Below, piece after piece: positions 15,366 through 24,437 of a stretch of DNA of 59,100 nt; position 1 is the first letter of the stretch, and the number at the start of each line of letters is the position of its first letter. The notes beneath the pieces are model-generated. The model had not been told where the DNA came from. It saw only the letters and a list, made by a program, of their open reading frames with translations, and searched no databases. The stretch covers positions 1-59,100 of the forward strand of contig JAKSUZ010000007.1 in NCBI GenBank assembly GCA_024408505.1, read 5' to 3'. Source of the stretch: Bacilli bacterium (GTDB taxonomy: Bacteria; Bacillota_I; Bacilli_A; RFN20; CAG-826). Made by a program: the position numbers and the translations under genes.

Positions 15366-17687
15366 ATGGTAGAGAAAGGCGATAAAATTACTCTTCCTGT
15401 TTTAGTCACCCGTGGGTTAGTGGTATTTCCTTATAATCCATGTTCAATTGAGGCGGCGCGTGATTTTAGCATGCGCGCAATTGAAGCAAGTCGTAAAGAA
15501 ACCGATTCCCTTATTTTAATCGTGGTTCAAAAAAATCCCGCAACGGATAAACCAAATAAAGAAGATGTGTATGATGTTGGATCTTTGTGCCGCATTCAAG
15601 CTTTTATCGATCAAAAGAAATTTTATCGAATTAAAGTGAATTGCACTCGTCGAGTGAAAATATTAGACCTTCAATTATCAAATGGCATGTATGTCGCTAG
15701 TGCAGAACCACTAGATGATATTCGTGGTGATAACAAAGAAGAAATGGTGTTAGTGAGAGACATGCTTAATGAAATTCAACGTTCACCTGAACTAAGAATG
15801 GCAATTCCTCCGCAACTCATTCCTACTTTAAGTAAACCAATGGATGCGATTGAATTCGCTAATATTTTAGCGAGTACTTTACCAATGCCGACTGAGAAAC
15901 GCCAAGAATTACTTGCGACCGATAATGTGAATGATCGCTTAATGAAAATTTATAAACTCATTAATAAAGAAAAAGAAATTGCTTCGATTGATCAAAAGAT
16001 TCAAAAAGAAGTAAGAGACTCGATGGATAAATCCCAAAAGGATTACATCCTTCGTGAGAAGTTAAAACAGATTCATAAAGAACTTGGTGATACTGAAGAA
16101 GGCGATCAAACCTTACTCGATAAACTTGAAAAGAATCCTTATCCAGAACACATTAAAAAGAAAGTTAAGAGCGAATATAAGCGTTACGAGATGATGCCTC
16201 AAGCGTCGCTTGAAAGTAGTCTTATTAAACAATACATTGATACACTTATGGAAATTCCGTGGTATCAAAAAACTAACGATAACGACGATCTTAAAAACGC
16301 GCAAAAGATTTTAGATGAAGATCATTACGGATTAACTAAAGTTAAAGAAAGAATTATTGAATATTTAGCGGTTAAGAAAATGACTGGTAATTTAAAAGCG
16401 CCGATTCTTTGCTTCTATGGCGCACCTGGTGTTGGTAAAACTTCACTTGGTAAATCAATCGCTCGTGCTTTAGGACGTAAATTCTTTAAAGCAAGTTTAG
16501 GCGGCATCTCCGATGAAGCCGAGATTCGTGGACATAGAAGAACCTATGTTGGTTCTATGCCAGGAAGAATTATCGCGGGTATGAAACGCTGCGGGGTTCG
16601 TAACCCAGTATTCTTACTTGATGAAGTTGATAAGATTTCTCAAACCTTTAAAGGTGATCCAGCAAGTGCGTTACTTGAAGTCCTTGATCCTGAACAAAAC
16701 TTCGCCTTTAATGATAACTATATTGAAGAACCTTATGATTTAAGTGATGTTTTGTTTATCGCAACGGCGAACTACATTGAAAATGTACCTGCGCCACTTC
16801 GTGATCGCTTAGAAATCATTGAACTTAATTCTTATACTGAACTTGAGAAGATTCAAATCGCTAAGCATTTCTTAGTGAAGAAAGAATTAAAAGCAAACGG
16901 TATGAAAGAAAACCAAGTGGAATTTAAAGATGATGCGATTAAATACATTATCAATCATTACACAATGGAAGCTGGTGTCCGTAACTTAGAAAGAAATATC
17001 GCTAAGATTATTAGAAAGATTATTGTTGAATTATTTACCAATGGTAAAAAGAAAGCGACTAAGAAAGTTGTTGAGATTAAAGATGTTCAAAAATATTTAG
17101 GCGTTGAACGTTTCCAAGTTAATCAAAAAGAAAAGAAAAACCAAATTGGTGTAATTACCGGTTTAGCCTATACCGAATATGGTGGATCTACTTTACCGAT
17201 TGAAGTAAATTATTTCCCTGGTAAAGGTAACTTAGTATTAACTGGTAAATTAGGCGATGTGATGAAAGAGTCTGCTAGTATTGCGCTTGACTATGTCAAA
17301 GCAAATGCGAAACGTTATAAAATTGACTTTAAATTATTTAAAGAGAATGACATTCATATTCACTTCCCAGAAGGCGCGATTCCTAAAGATGGTCCAAGTG
17401 CAGGTATAGCAATTACTTTAGCAATTATTTCCTGTTTCTCTAATACACCTGCAAATTGTGATGTAGCGATGACGGGCGAAGTTAATCTTCGTGGTAGCGC
17501 ACTCCCAATCGGAGGTTTACGTGAAAAATCACTCGCAGCGCTAAGAAGCGGAATTAAGAAGATTATTGTTCCAAGAGAAAATAAACGTGATGTTGCTGAA
17601 CTTCCAAAAGAAGTAAAAGATAATCTTGAAATTATCCTTATGGATAATGTTGATGATGCGATGAAAGTTGCTTTATTAAAGAAATGA
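15366..17687 (+). CDS. lon: ATP-dependent Lon protease
   Basis: 773 residues, LonA type. The N-terminal substrate domain starts at LPVLVTRGLVVFPYN; the AAA+ module has Walker A GAPGVGKTS (352-360) and Walker B VFLLDEVDK; the protease domain carries Ser678 (KDGPSAG) and Lys721 (GGLREKS), the catalytic dyad. It degrades misfolded and regulatory proteins in the cytosol. Its placement behind tig and a CIRCE element puts it in the HrcA regulon, as in Mycoplasma-type lineages, rather than the CtsR control usual in Bacillus. The engB start codon overlaps its stop by four bases. Confidence 0.97.
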   Translation: MVEKGDKITLPVLVTRGLVVFPYNPCSIEAARDFSMRAIEASRKETDSLILIVVQKNPATDKPNKEDVYDVGSLCRIQAFIDQKKFYRIKVNCTRRVKILDLQLSNGMYVASAEPLDDIRGDNKEEMVLVRDMLNEIQRSPELRMAIPPQLIPTLSKPMDAIEFANILASTLPMPTEKRQELLATDNVNDRLMKIYKLINKEKEIASIDQKIQKEVRDSMDKSQKDYILREKLKQIHKELGDTEEGDQTLLDKLEKNPYPEHIKKKVKSEYKRYEMMPQASLESSLIKQYIDTLMEIPWYQKTNDNDDLKNAQKILDEDHYGLTKVKERIIEYLAVKKMTGNLKAPILCFYGAPGVGKTSLGKSIARALGRKFFKASLGGISDEAEIRGHRRTYVGSMPGRIIAGMKRCGVRNPVFLLDEVDKISQTFKGDPASALLEVLDPEQNFAFNDNYIEEPYDLSDVLFIATANYIENVPAPLRDRLEIIELNSYTELEKIQIAKHFLVKKELKANGMKENQVEFKDDAIKYIINHYTMEAGVRNLERNIAKIIRKIIVELFTNGKKKATKKVVEIKDVQKYLGVERFQVNQKEKKNQIGVITGLAYTEYGGSTLPIEVNYFPGKGNLVLTGKLGDVMKESASIALDYVKANAKRYKIDFKLFKENDIHIHFPEGAIPKDGPSAGIAITLAIISCFSNTPANCDVAMTGEVNLRGSALPIGGLREKSLAALRSGIKKIIVPRENKRDVAELPKEVKDNLEIILMDNVDDAMKVALLKK

Positions 17688-18265
17688 TAAATTTTCGAAA
17701 TACTAAATTCATCAAAAGCGCACCGGATTATTCCTTTGCGCCTAAAGATCGCTTATTGCCCGAAATTTTATTTGTGGGTAAAAGTAATGTTGGTAAATCA
17801 ACTTTACTTAATTTAATGAGCGAAAATAAAAGTTTAGCGAAAGTCTCTTCTACTCCGGGCGCAACTAAGTATTTAAATTATTTTTTACTCGATGATAAAT
17901 ATTATTTAATTGATGCTCCTGGATATGGATTTGTAAGCGACAAAAACTTTGTTTTTACTAAAACGATGGATTCGATGTTTACCAGCAAAAAGCTTAAAGG
18001 AGTTATCTTCCTACTAGATAGTAGAAGAACTTTAACTGATGATGATAAAGTTTTTTATAATTTCTTAATCGATAAGAATTTACCATTTGTAATTGCGCTT
18101 ACTAAGACCGACAAACTTAATCAATCAGAGCGCGCAAAGATTATTAAAGATATCCATCAGCATTTTGTGATTGTCAAAGATAATGAAATTGTCTTTATTT
18201 CCAATAAAGATAAAAAAAGTATAAATAAATTAAAAGATAAGGTCGAATATTTGCTAAAATTATAA
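17684..18265 (+). CDS. engB: Ribosome biogenesis GTP-binding protein EngB/YsxC
   Basis: 193 residues, standard for the family. G1 is GKSNVGKST, G3 is DAPGYGF and G4 is TKTD, followed by the SNKDKKS segment near the end. This essential GTPase assists late assembly of the large ribosomal subunit. Its ATG overlaps the lon stop (ATGATAA), the same lon-engB order seen in Bacillus. No separate ribosome site is needed because of coupling. Confidence 0.95.
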   Translation: MINFRNTKFIKSAPDYSFAPKDRLLPEILFVGKSNVGKSTLLNLMSENKSLAKVSSTPGATKYLNYFLLDDKYYLIDAPGYGFVSDKNFVFTKTMDSMFTSKKLKGVIFLLDSRRTLTDDDKVFYNFLIDKNLPFVIALTKTDKLNQSERAKIIKDIHQHFVIVKDNEIVFISNKDKKSINKLKDKVEYLLKL

Positions 18266-18268
18266 AGT

Positions 18269-19453
18269 ATGGATACAAATAGAGTTGAATTATTAGTTAA
18301 AGAATATCAAAAACGTTTTAAGTCAAAACCCACGCATGCGGTTAAATCATGCGGGCGTTTAGAGGTTATCGGTAATCACGTTGATTATCAAAACGGTTAT
18401 TTAATTAACTCTTCAATCGAAAATATGTGCATCATTGGCGTATGCGCTAAGCGAAACGATAACGTTGTTCATATCGAATCTATTGGTTATCCAGTAATTG
18501 AATTTAAAACTAACGAAATTAAACTTAATAAAAAGAAAGACTATGAAACTAGTAAAGGATTAGCGAAGGGAGTCTTTAAATATTTTGAAAAACATGGTTA
18601 TAAAAAAGGTGGATTTAATTTAGTAATGAATTCTACCTTACCAAGCGGCGTAGGTGTTTCTAGTAGTGCGGCCTTTAGCATGACCGTCTCCAAAACTTTA
18701 GCGATGCTTTATAACGAAAATAAAAATATTGATAAAGTGACTTTAGCCTTGGCTAGTCAATGGGCAGAGAATACTTACTTTGGTAAGAAATGTGGTCTTC
18801 AAGATCAATTAGGTAGTTGTTCAGACGGAATGGAAATCTTAGATTTTGAAAATGTTGAGAAACCGACCATTCATCATTTCATACCATCACTTGGTAATTA
18901 CCAAATAATATTAGTAAAGAGCCAAACTAGCCACGCAAACGCTAGTGATGCATTCAACAGCATTCCTGAAGATTACATTAAGATTTGTAAGAAATATCAT
19001 ACTAAAAATTTGCGTACTTTAAATTGGAATAAATTTTTGACCGATTTCGAAAAGAAAGAAAACAAGAGCAAGCGCGAATACATGCGTGCATATCATTTCG
19101 GAAGTGAATTGCTTCGCGTTGGTCGTGCATATCGGGCTTTACAAGAATTTGATATTTATGAATTCAAGCTATGTATTGCTGAGTCCGGCCATTCTAATAA
19201 AAATTATTTACAAAATATATTAATTCCTGGACAAAAAACATCTAATTTATTAGATGTATATGATACGAGTGTAAGAATCATTAAAAATGGTGCGATAAGA
19301 ATCCATGGTGGTGGTTTCGGCGGAGCGTGTTTCGTTATTATAGATAAGCGTGAATTATTAGATTACGAAAAAAGAATAGCCAAATTAGTCGGCAAAGAAA
19401 ATATTTATCATATTGATATCTCTATGCATGCATTAGAGTGGGTTAAACTTTAA
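18269..19453 (+). CDS. galK: Galactokinase
   Basis: 394 residues with the GHMP-kinase plan: the galactokinase signature GRLEVIGNHVDYQNG (29-43), the ATP loop PSGVGVSSSAAFS (125-137) and the third motif GGGFGGACFV near 350. It phosphorylates galactose to galactose-1-phosphate for the Leloir pathway; galM and galT lie 4-6 kb downstream. The usual H in the signature is kept (NHVDY for EHxDY, with Asn replacing Glu). There is no Shine-Dalgarno: an extended -10 TGCTAAAAT (18252-18260) lies 8 nt upstream of the ATG. The 3' end overlaps the convergent methyltransferase-like gene by 11 bp. Confidence 0.93.
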   Translation: MDTNRVELLVKEYQKRFKSKPTHAVKSCGRLEVIGNHVDYQNGYLINSSIENMCIIGVCAKRNDNVVHIESIGYPVIEFKTNEIKLNKKKDYETSKGLAKGVFKYFEKHGYKKGGFNLVMNSTLPSGVGVSSSAAFSMTVSKTLAMLYNENKNIDKVTLALASQWAENTYFGKKCGLQDQLGSCSDGMEILDFENVEKPTIHHFIPSLGNYQIILVKSQTSHANASDAFNSIPEDYIKICKKYHTKNLRTLNWNKFLTDFEKKENKSKREYMRAYHFGSELLRVGRAYRALQEFDIYEFKLCIAESGHSNKNYLQNILIPGQKTSNLLDVYDTSVRIIKNGAIRIHGGGFGGACFVIIDKRELLDYEKRIAKLVGKENIYHIDISMHALEWVKL

Positions 19454-20411
19454 GCATTAATTCTTTTAAAGAACGATTAGACAATAACTCTTTAATCTCT
19501 AGGTAACTAGAGATTTTCTTTTCTTTTAACAAGGAATGCAAATTGTTAGTGATTCTATCAATCTCATTATCAGCTTTTGCATAATCAATCTGATCTTTTG
19601 AATTCAATTCTTCGTTAATTAAATTAATAACGATATTACGGAACGCAGTTAACAATGAATCATTAATCCAATAAATAACATTAGAATAGTCTTTTAACTT
19701 TTTATTCAACGAATAGTAAGTCATAAATCCATCACTTACGTTATGCCATAGATCAATAAAGATGGAATCTTTTTTGCTGATCTTATCAAGATAGGTAAGA
19801 GCGTCATCGTGAATGATTTCAAATTTCTCTTTATTTATAAAGAAAGGAAAAATGTGTTTTTTAAATAGAGAAATAATCTTCTCATCTTTTTCAATGATGG
19901 TGATTTTATCAACTTTAGAAGCGATTAAATATGGGAAGTAGGCTAGTCCTAGTCCAAGAACGTAAACGTGCTTAGATAAATTGTTAGCGCATTTTTTCAT
20001 GGTGTTAATCTCATGAGGAATGACGCTCATCCAAATCACATTGTCTTTTTGAATAGTGAGATATTTAAATTCATTTTTAAAGTAGCCAATTTTATTTTTT
20101 ACTAAATAGTAATCATCTTCGTTTACTTCAATGTCATCATATAAAAAGCATTGATATGGGCGATATTTCTCATACTTAATTTGATAGCTGCCTTCTTTAA
20201 CTTCTTGCGGCTTAACATTTTGATAATATTTATCTTTTAAATAATCATTTATATCCAACTCTTGGATATCATAATCATCAATTGCTTCTTCAACTAGATC
20301 TTCGTTAATAATATTCGCGTTTAAAAAATTAGCCACCTCATCGTTATATTGATAAGTGTCGATTAATTTATTAATTTTTTCTTTTTCTTGTTTATCTAAT
20401 AAAAAAATCAT
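19443..20411 (-). CDS. Predicted class I SAM-dependent methyltransferase-like protein
   Basis: 322 residues. The first 130 residues are acidic and unassigned. From about residue 145 a Rossmann methyltransferase fold appears: KHVYVLGLGLAYFPYLIA as the nucleotide-binding loop, TIIEKDEKIISLF as the acidic strand, IIHDDALTYL, then SIFIDLWHNVSDG, like spermidine-synthase-type folds. The substrate is unknown. On the minus strand the ATG lies 9 nt after a TATAAT that is shared with the divergent kinase gene only 24 bp away, so it is probably leaderless. Confidence 0.7.
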   Translation of the reverse strand: MIFLLDKQEKEKINKLIDTYQYNDEVANFLNANIINEDLVEEAIDDYDIQELDINDYLKDKYYQNVKPQEVKEGSYQIKYEKYRPYQCFLYDDIEVNEDDYYLVKNKIGYFKNEFKYLTIQKDNVIWMSVIPHEINTMKKCANNLSKHVYVLGLGLAYFPYLIASKVDKITIIEKDEKIISLFKKHIFPFFINKEKFEIIHDDALTYLDKISKKDSIFIDLWHNVSDGFMTYYSLNKKLKDYSNVIYWINDSLLTAFRNIVINLINEELNSKDQIDYAKADNEIDRITNNLHSLLKEKKISSYLEIKELLSNRSLKELMLKV

Positions 20412-20420
20412 CCTAAATAT

Positions 20421-20428
20421 ATTATAAT
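20421..20428. promoter_or_regulatory. Palindromic -10 element shared by two divergent leaderless genes
   Basis: ATTATAAT is its own reverse complement. On the plus strand TATAAT (20423-20428) is 7 nt before the ATG at 20436; on the minus strand TATAAT (20426-20421) is 9 nt before the ATG at 20411. The whole intergenic gap is 24 bp. Confidence 0.65.
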
Positions 20429-20435
20429 ACTTCTT

Positions 20436-20906
20436 ATGAAAACCCTGATTGTTATGTCAGCGTTGCCTGGAAGTGGAAAATCCACATGGGCAAATGATTA
20501 TGCTAATAAGCATAAGAATGTTTTTGTTTTATCCATTGATGAGATTCGTTTTGAAGTCACAAATAGTTATAGCGATTTTTCTAAGCAAAAGAAAGTATGG
20601 AAGATCTTTAATCATCGTTTAAAAAGATTAAGCAAAGCGAAGGACGCTACGATTATTCTTGATGCGCTTAATGACACTAATGAAGCGCGCCTTAATTATG
20701 TACGTGATTATCCTAACTTCGACGAATACATTCTTGTTTATATGAAAAAAGAAAAGACCCAATTACAATACTTTAATCGTCAAAGACCAAAGAATCGTTG
20801 GGTGCCAGAAGATTCACTAAAAAAACTTTATGACCGCTTTGAAGATATTAGTGATGAAGTTAAAAAAGCGTATAACAAAATAATTGTGATTAAGAGTTAT
20901 TCTTAA
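20436..20906 (+). CDS. Small P-loop kinase, polynucleotide-kinase/zeta-toxin-like
   Basis: 156 residues. Walker A is LPGSGKST (10-17); SIDEIRFE supplies the Asp of the phosphate acceptor site and the lid region is near RQRPKNRWVPEDSLKKLYDRFE, all as in T4 polynucleotide kinase-like and zeta-type AAA_33 proteins. It should transfer phosphate from ATP to a nucleic acid end or small metabolite; which one is unknown. Leaderless arrangement on a shared promoter. The last 17 bp overlap the convergent rarA gene. Confidence 0.8.
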   Translation: MKTLIVMSALPGSGKSTWANDYANKHKNVFVLSIDEIRFEVTNSYSDFSKQKKVWKIFNHRLKRLSKAKDATIILDALNDTNEARLNYVRDYPNFDEYILVYMKKEKTQLQYFNRQRPKNRWVPEDSLKKLYDRFEDISDEVKKAYNKIIVIKSYS

Positions 20907-22125
20907 TCTTCTTTAAATATTCAGCATAACTTTGTTCGGTTTTATTATCAGCGGGTTCATAATATTTTGCATCTTTAATATCATCAGGCAAATATTGTTG
21001 TTTCACCCAATGATTTTTAAATTCATGTGGATATTGATAATTTTGTCCTTTTACTTTTGCGTCTTTGCCATCATAGTGCTTATTTTGTACTGCACGAGGA
21101 TATCCAACGCCTTTGCCCGCACGAACATCGGCTAGAGCAGAATCGATGCTTAATGCACTATTACTTTTTGGCGAACTAGCTAAAAGAATAGTGATATTAC
21201 TTAAAGGTAATCTTCCTTCAGGTAATCCAAGCATAAGCGCACTATCAACCGCATCTTTAACTAAAGAGATTACTTGTGGATTCGCTAAACCAATATCTTC
21301 ATTCGCGACACAAAGTAATCTTCGGCATGCAGCAATAAGGTCTCCATTATCAAGTAGCTTTGCTAAATAAAATAAAGCAGCATTCACATCGCTACCTCTA
21401 ATTGATTTATGGAATGCGCTTAAGGTATCGTAATGAGCATCGCCAGCGCGGTCATAATTAATGTTTGCTTTGTTAACAATCTCTTCGCAGCGCTTTAATG
21501 TAATATCTTCTTTACTTTGATATAGAAATTCTAGATAGTTAATGGCTTTACGCATATCGCCATTACTTGCGATACTTAAGAAATCTAATGATTCATCATT
21601 AATTTTAATTTTTAATTCTTTGCTTATTTGAGATAGTCTCTTTTTAATGTCTTCTTTTTTAAGTGCCTTAAATTCAAATACCATACAGCGCGATAATAAC
21701 GCTGGATAAATATAAAACATTGGATTCTCAGTAGTAGAAGCGATTAAAGTAATTGATCCATTTTCAATGAAATCTAATAAAGTCTGTTGTTGTTTCTTAT
21801 TAAAATATTGAATTTCATCTAGATATAAGAGAATCTTATTTGTAGTTAATAATGAATTAAGTTCATCGGTAATTGCTTTAACATCATCGAGCTTAGCGGT
21901 GGTTCCATTAAGTTTATATAATTTCATGTCGGTATTATGTGCGATAATTTCCGCGACCGTAGTCTTACCAATTCCGGGCGGACCGTAGAAAATCATATTA
22001 GGAACCTTTTTACTATTAATGGTTTGATAAAAAACTGCATCCTTATTTAAAAGATGAGATTGACCCACTACATCCTCTAATTTTTTAGGGCGATAGAAGT
22101 TCGCAAATGGTTCGTTAATTTCCAT
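20890..22125 (-). CDS. rarA: Replication-associated recombination protein A (RarA/MgsA AAA+ ATPase)
   Basis: 411 residues. The opening FANFYRPKKLEDVVGQSHLL is diagnostic of RarA/MgsA; Walker A is GPPGIGKTT (48-56), Walker B LYLDEIQ, sensor 1 ASTTENP. The C-terminal tetramerisation part includes KSIRGSDVNAALFYLAKLL and YPHEFKNHWVKQQYLPD. It acts at stalled replication forks with SSB. The ATG is 6 nt after a TATAAT (22137-22132, minus strand), so it is probably leaderless. Confidence 0.95.
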   Translation of the reverse strand: MEINEPFANFYRPKKLEDVVGQSHLLNKDAVFYQTINSKKVPNMIFYGPPGIGKTTVAEIIAHNTDMKLYKLNGTTAKLDDVKAITDELNSLLTTNKILLYLDEIQYFNKKQQQTLLDFIENGSITLIASTTENPMFYIYPALLSRCMVFEFKALKKEDIKKRLSQISKELKIKINDESLDFLSIASNGDMRKAINYLEFLYQSKEDITLKRCEEIVNKANINYDRAGDAHYDTLSAFHKSIRGSDVNAALFYLAKLLDNGDLIAACRRLLCVANEDIGLANPQVISLVKDAVDSALMLGLPEGRLPLSNITILLASSPKSNSALSIDSALADVRAGKGVGYPRAVQNKHYDGKDAKVKGQNYQYPHEFKNHWVKQQYLPDDIKDAKYYEPADNKTEQSYAEYLKKIKNNS

Positions 22126-22171
22126 AGCAATATTATAACATAATATTATTTAACAAAAACTGTCGCTAAAG

Positions 22172-22200
22172 TTGGTAATAATATTAAAGTCAGTTATAAT
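22172..22200 (+). promoter_or_regulatory. Promoter of the membrane protein/DJ-1 pair
   Basis: TTGGTA (22172-22177) and TATAAT (22195-22200) are exactly 17 nt apart; the ATG at 22208 is 7 nt after the -10, so the transcript would be leaderless. Confidence 0.65.
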
Positions 22201-22207
22201 ATTTCAT

Positions 22208-22738
22208 ATGGCAGTTAAATTCAAAAGTGAAGAACAAAGAAAATTAGATAAACAGGCGAAGAAGCCTAAAACTAAAATAGAAAAAGCTAGAAAAACGATG
22301 TTTATATTTACCATCATTTTTTCTGCTTTTAGTTTTACTTATTTCTTTGTCGGATTTAATCCGGCTATCGTAATTTTACCTATTTTATTCCTTTGGATAG
22401 TGGTGGTTATATTGCCAACCGTAATCTCTGTTGGCTTTATATGGACAATTGAAGGATATCGTAATTTCGCTCAAAAGGTTACTGATTGGCTTGGCTCATC
22501 TACTCAAGCACTAGGTGATACCATCAGATCATTACAAATTGGACTACCCTATGTTGGTAGCATTGCTTTAGCAACTATTCTTTCCTACGGCATTTTAAGT
22601 TTCTTAATCGTTAAGAAAGATAAAGAAAACAAAAAGAATTATGCCCATTTAATCGTGTCGATGGTTTTACTCACGCTAGTAACTTTATTCTTCGTTTTAT
22701 CGTTTATTTTCTATAATAGGGTGTTACAAGATTTATGA
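22208..22738 (+). CDS. Four-helix membrane protein of unknown function
   Basis: 176 residues from the ATG at 22208; an upstream TTG at 22172 lies in the promoter and is rejected. The first 35 residues are highly charged (EEQRKLDKQAKKPKTKIEKARK), then two membrane segments, a loop with an amphipathic stretch, and two more segments. No family is recognised. The stop codon overlaps the start of the DJ-1 gene by four bases, so the two are co-translated. Confidence 0.72.
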   Translation: MAVKFKSEEQRKLDKQAKKPKTKIEKARKTMFIFTIIFSAFSFTYFFVGFNPAIVILPILFLWIVVVILPTVISVGFIWTIEGYRNFAQKVTDWLGSSTQALGDTIRSLQIGLPYVGSIALATILSYGILSFLIVKKDKENKKNYAHLIVSMVLLTLVTLFFVLSFIFYNRVLQDL

Positions 22739-23280
22739 AAGGTTTAATTATTTTTGCCGATGGCTTTGAAGACACAGAAGGTATTACCACCCGTGATATT
22801 TTATTACGTGGTAAGGTTGAAGTAGTTAGTGCTTCAATTACTGACACACTTGATGTCATTACATCTCATAATCTAAAGATTAAGACTGACATCTTACTTA
22901 AAGATGCAAAGCTTGAGGATTATGGTTTTATTATTCTTCCTGGTGGGCTTAAAGGCACTAACAATATTGCTAGTTCATCTTTAGCGATTAACGCGATTAA
23001 ATATTTCCATGACAATAATAAAGATATTTATGCAATTTGTGCAGCGCCCTCAATTTTAGGTAAGTTAGGTTATTTAGATAATAAAGACTTTACTTGTTTC
23101 AAAGGATTTGAAAACGGTATTAAAGGAAATTACACAGCCGCGCCTGCGACTCAAACAAGTGAACATATTATTACGGGCAAAAGTATGGCGTATTCCGTTG
23201 ACTTCGCATTAATGATTCTTAAAAAGTTAGTGGATGATGCAACATATAATCATGTTGTAAGTAGTATAAAAAGTTTATAA
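22735..23280 (+). CDS. DJ-1/PfpI family protein (YajL-like)
   Basis: 181 residues, normal for DJ-1. GLIIFADGFEDTE provides the conserved Glu, IILPGGLKG the central strand, and AICAAPSILGKLG holds the nucleophilic Cys at the elbow. Members are implicated in protection from reactive carbonyls and oxidative stress; the precise reaction is debated. It overlaps the upstream membrane-protein gene by four bases. Confidence 0.87.
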   Translation: MKGLIIFADGFEDTEGITTRDILLRGKVEVVSASITDTLDVITSHNLKIKTDILLKDAKLEDYGFIILPGGLKGTNNIASSSLAINAIKYFHDNNKDIYAICAAPSILGKLGYLDNKDFTCFKGFENGIKGNYTAAPATQTSEHIITGKSMAYSVDFALMILKKLVDDATYNHVVSSIKSL

Positions 23281-23319
23281 AAAACTGATTTGTGCTTATA
23301 ATATATAGGCACTCAATAT

Positions 23320-23396
23320 GGCGGATGTGGTGAAGTGGTTAACACAACCGGCTGTGAACCGGTCATTCGTGGGTTCGATCCCCATCATCCGCCCCA
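23320..23396 (+). tRNA. tRNA-His (anticodon GTG)
   Basis: A complete cloverleaf with the extra 5' G at 23320 (G-1), acceptor GCGGATG/CATCCGC, anticodon loop CTGTGAA, T-loop TTCGATC, discriminator C and encoded CCA. G-1:C73 is the histidine identity pair. TATAAT at 23297-23302 is its -10 box. Confidence 0.96.
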
Positions 23397-23404
23397 TTAA
23401 GTAA

Positions 23405-23431
23405 GATAGGTTATCCTATCTTTTTATTTTT
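23405..23431 (+). terminator. Rho-independent terminator after tRNA-His
   Basis: GATAGG (23405-23410), loop TTAT, CCTATC (23415-23420), then TTTTTATTTTT. Confidence 0.85.
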
Positions 23432-23456
23432 AAAAAGATATCGTTATAATATAAAT

Positions 23457-24437
23457 ATGGGAATTAAAAAAGAAAATTATCAAAAACATACCTTCTATAC
23501 CGTTAAAAATCAAAGTGGTTTAGAAATTACTTTTTGTAATTATGGCGCTTCAATTTATGCCATTAAATATAAAGGCCAATATGTTACTTATCATGAAGAA
23601 GACTATGATGCTTTTTTAAATAGTAAAAAATTTGCTGGTAAAACTTTAGGTCGCGTAGCGGGCCGCATTAAGAACGGTATTTTAAAAATTAATCGCGATG
23701 TATATCAGTTAGAAAGAAATGATAATAACAATACTATGCATAGTGGAGTTCATAGCATTTCATTTAAGGATTTTGATGCGAGTTTAAGTGAAAGTGATGA
23801 ATTAATTAATGTGGTTTTTAAATACACTAGTCCTTCTAATGAAGCTGGTCTGCCTCACGAAGTGAGATTTATTGTTGTGTACTCAATAATGAAGAAAGAA
23901 AATAAGTTCTCCATTCATTATCGAGCAAACGCAACTGGTTTAACTCCGGTTAGCATGGCGCCACATATCTATTGGCGGTTAGGCGATAAAGATGTTCTTA
24001 ATCATCGATTAACGATTAACGCTGATAATATGACTAAACTTGATCAAGAACTAATTATTTTAGGTAAAGAGAAAGTAAAACCGATTTATGATTTTCGAAA
24101 CGAAAAGCGAATTGGGCAAGATATCCTAGCGGTTGCAAAAGATAATCCAACTGCCGGTGGATATGATTGTGGTTTTATTTTTAATAAAAGTGATAAGCCT
24201 CAAGTTATACTAAAAAATGCTGGTATTAAATTAAGTATTAAAACTGATATGGAAATGGCAATTGTTTACACTAACTGCACGCCCGGTCAAAATAAAATAA
24301 ATGGCTATGGCAAAGATATTAAGTATGGCGGTGTAGCGATTGAACCACAAATGAGAGAACCATTAAGTAAAGCAAAGCTAATTGATCCAAAACATCCTTT
24401 TGATCATTATATTTCATTTCACTTGGAGGATTATTAA
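23457..24437 (+). CDS. galM: Aldose 1-epimerase (galactose mutarotase)
   Basis: 326 residues of the mutarotase beta-sandwich fold. LGRVAGRIKNG carries the sugar-binding Arg, THSG-like MHSGVHS the first His region, APHIYWRL the catalytic His, and VYTNCTPGQN plus AIEPQMREP the C-terminal motifs with the catalytic Glu. It converts beta- to alpha-galactose for GalK. No Shine-Dalgarno: TATAAT (23445-23450) is 6 nt before the ATG. The stop overlaps the galT start codon by one base, forming a galM-galT operon. Confidence 0.9.
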   Translation: MGIKKENYQKHTFYTVKNQSGLEITFCNYGASIYAIKYKGQYVTYHEEDYDAFLNSKKFAGKTLGRVAGRIKNGILKINRDVYQLERNDNNNTMHSGVHSISFKDFDASLSESDELINVVFKYTSPSNEAGLPHEVRFIVVYSIMKKENKFSIHYRANATGLTPVSMAPHIYWRLGDKDVLNHRLTINADNMTKLDQELIILGKEKVKPIYDFRNEKRIGQDILAVAKDNPTAGGYDCGFIFNKSDKPQVILKNAGIKLSIKTDMEMAIVYTNCTPGQNKINGYGKDIKYGGVAIEPQMREPLSKAKLIDPKHPFDHYISFHLEDY

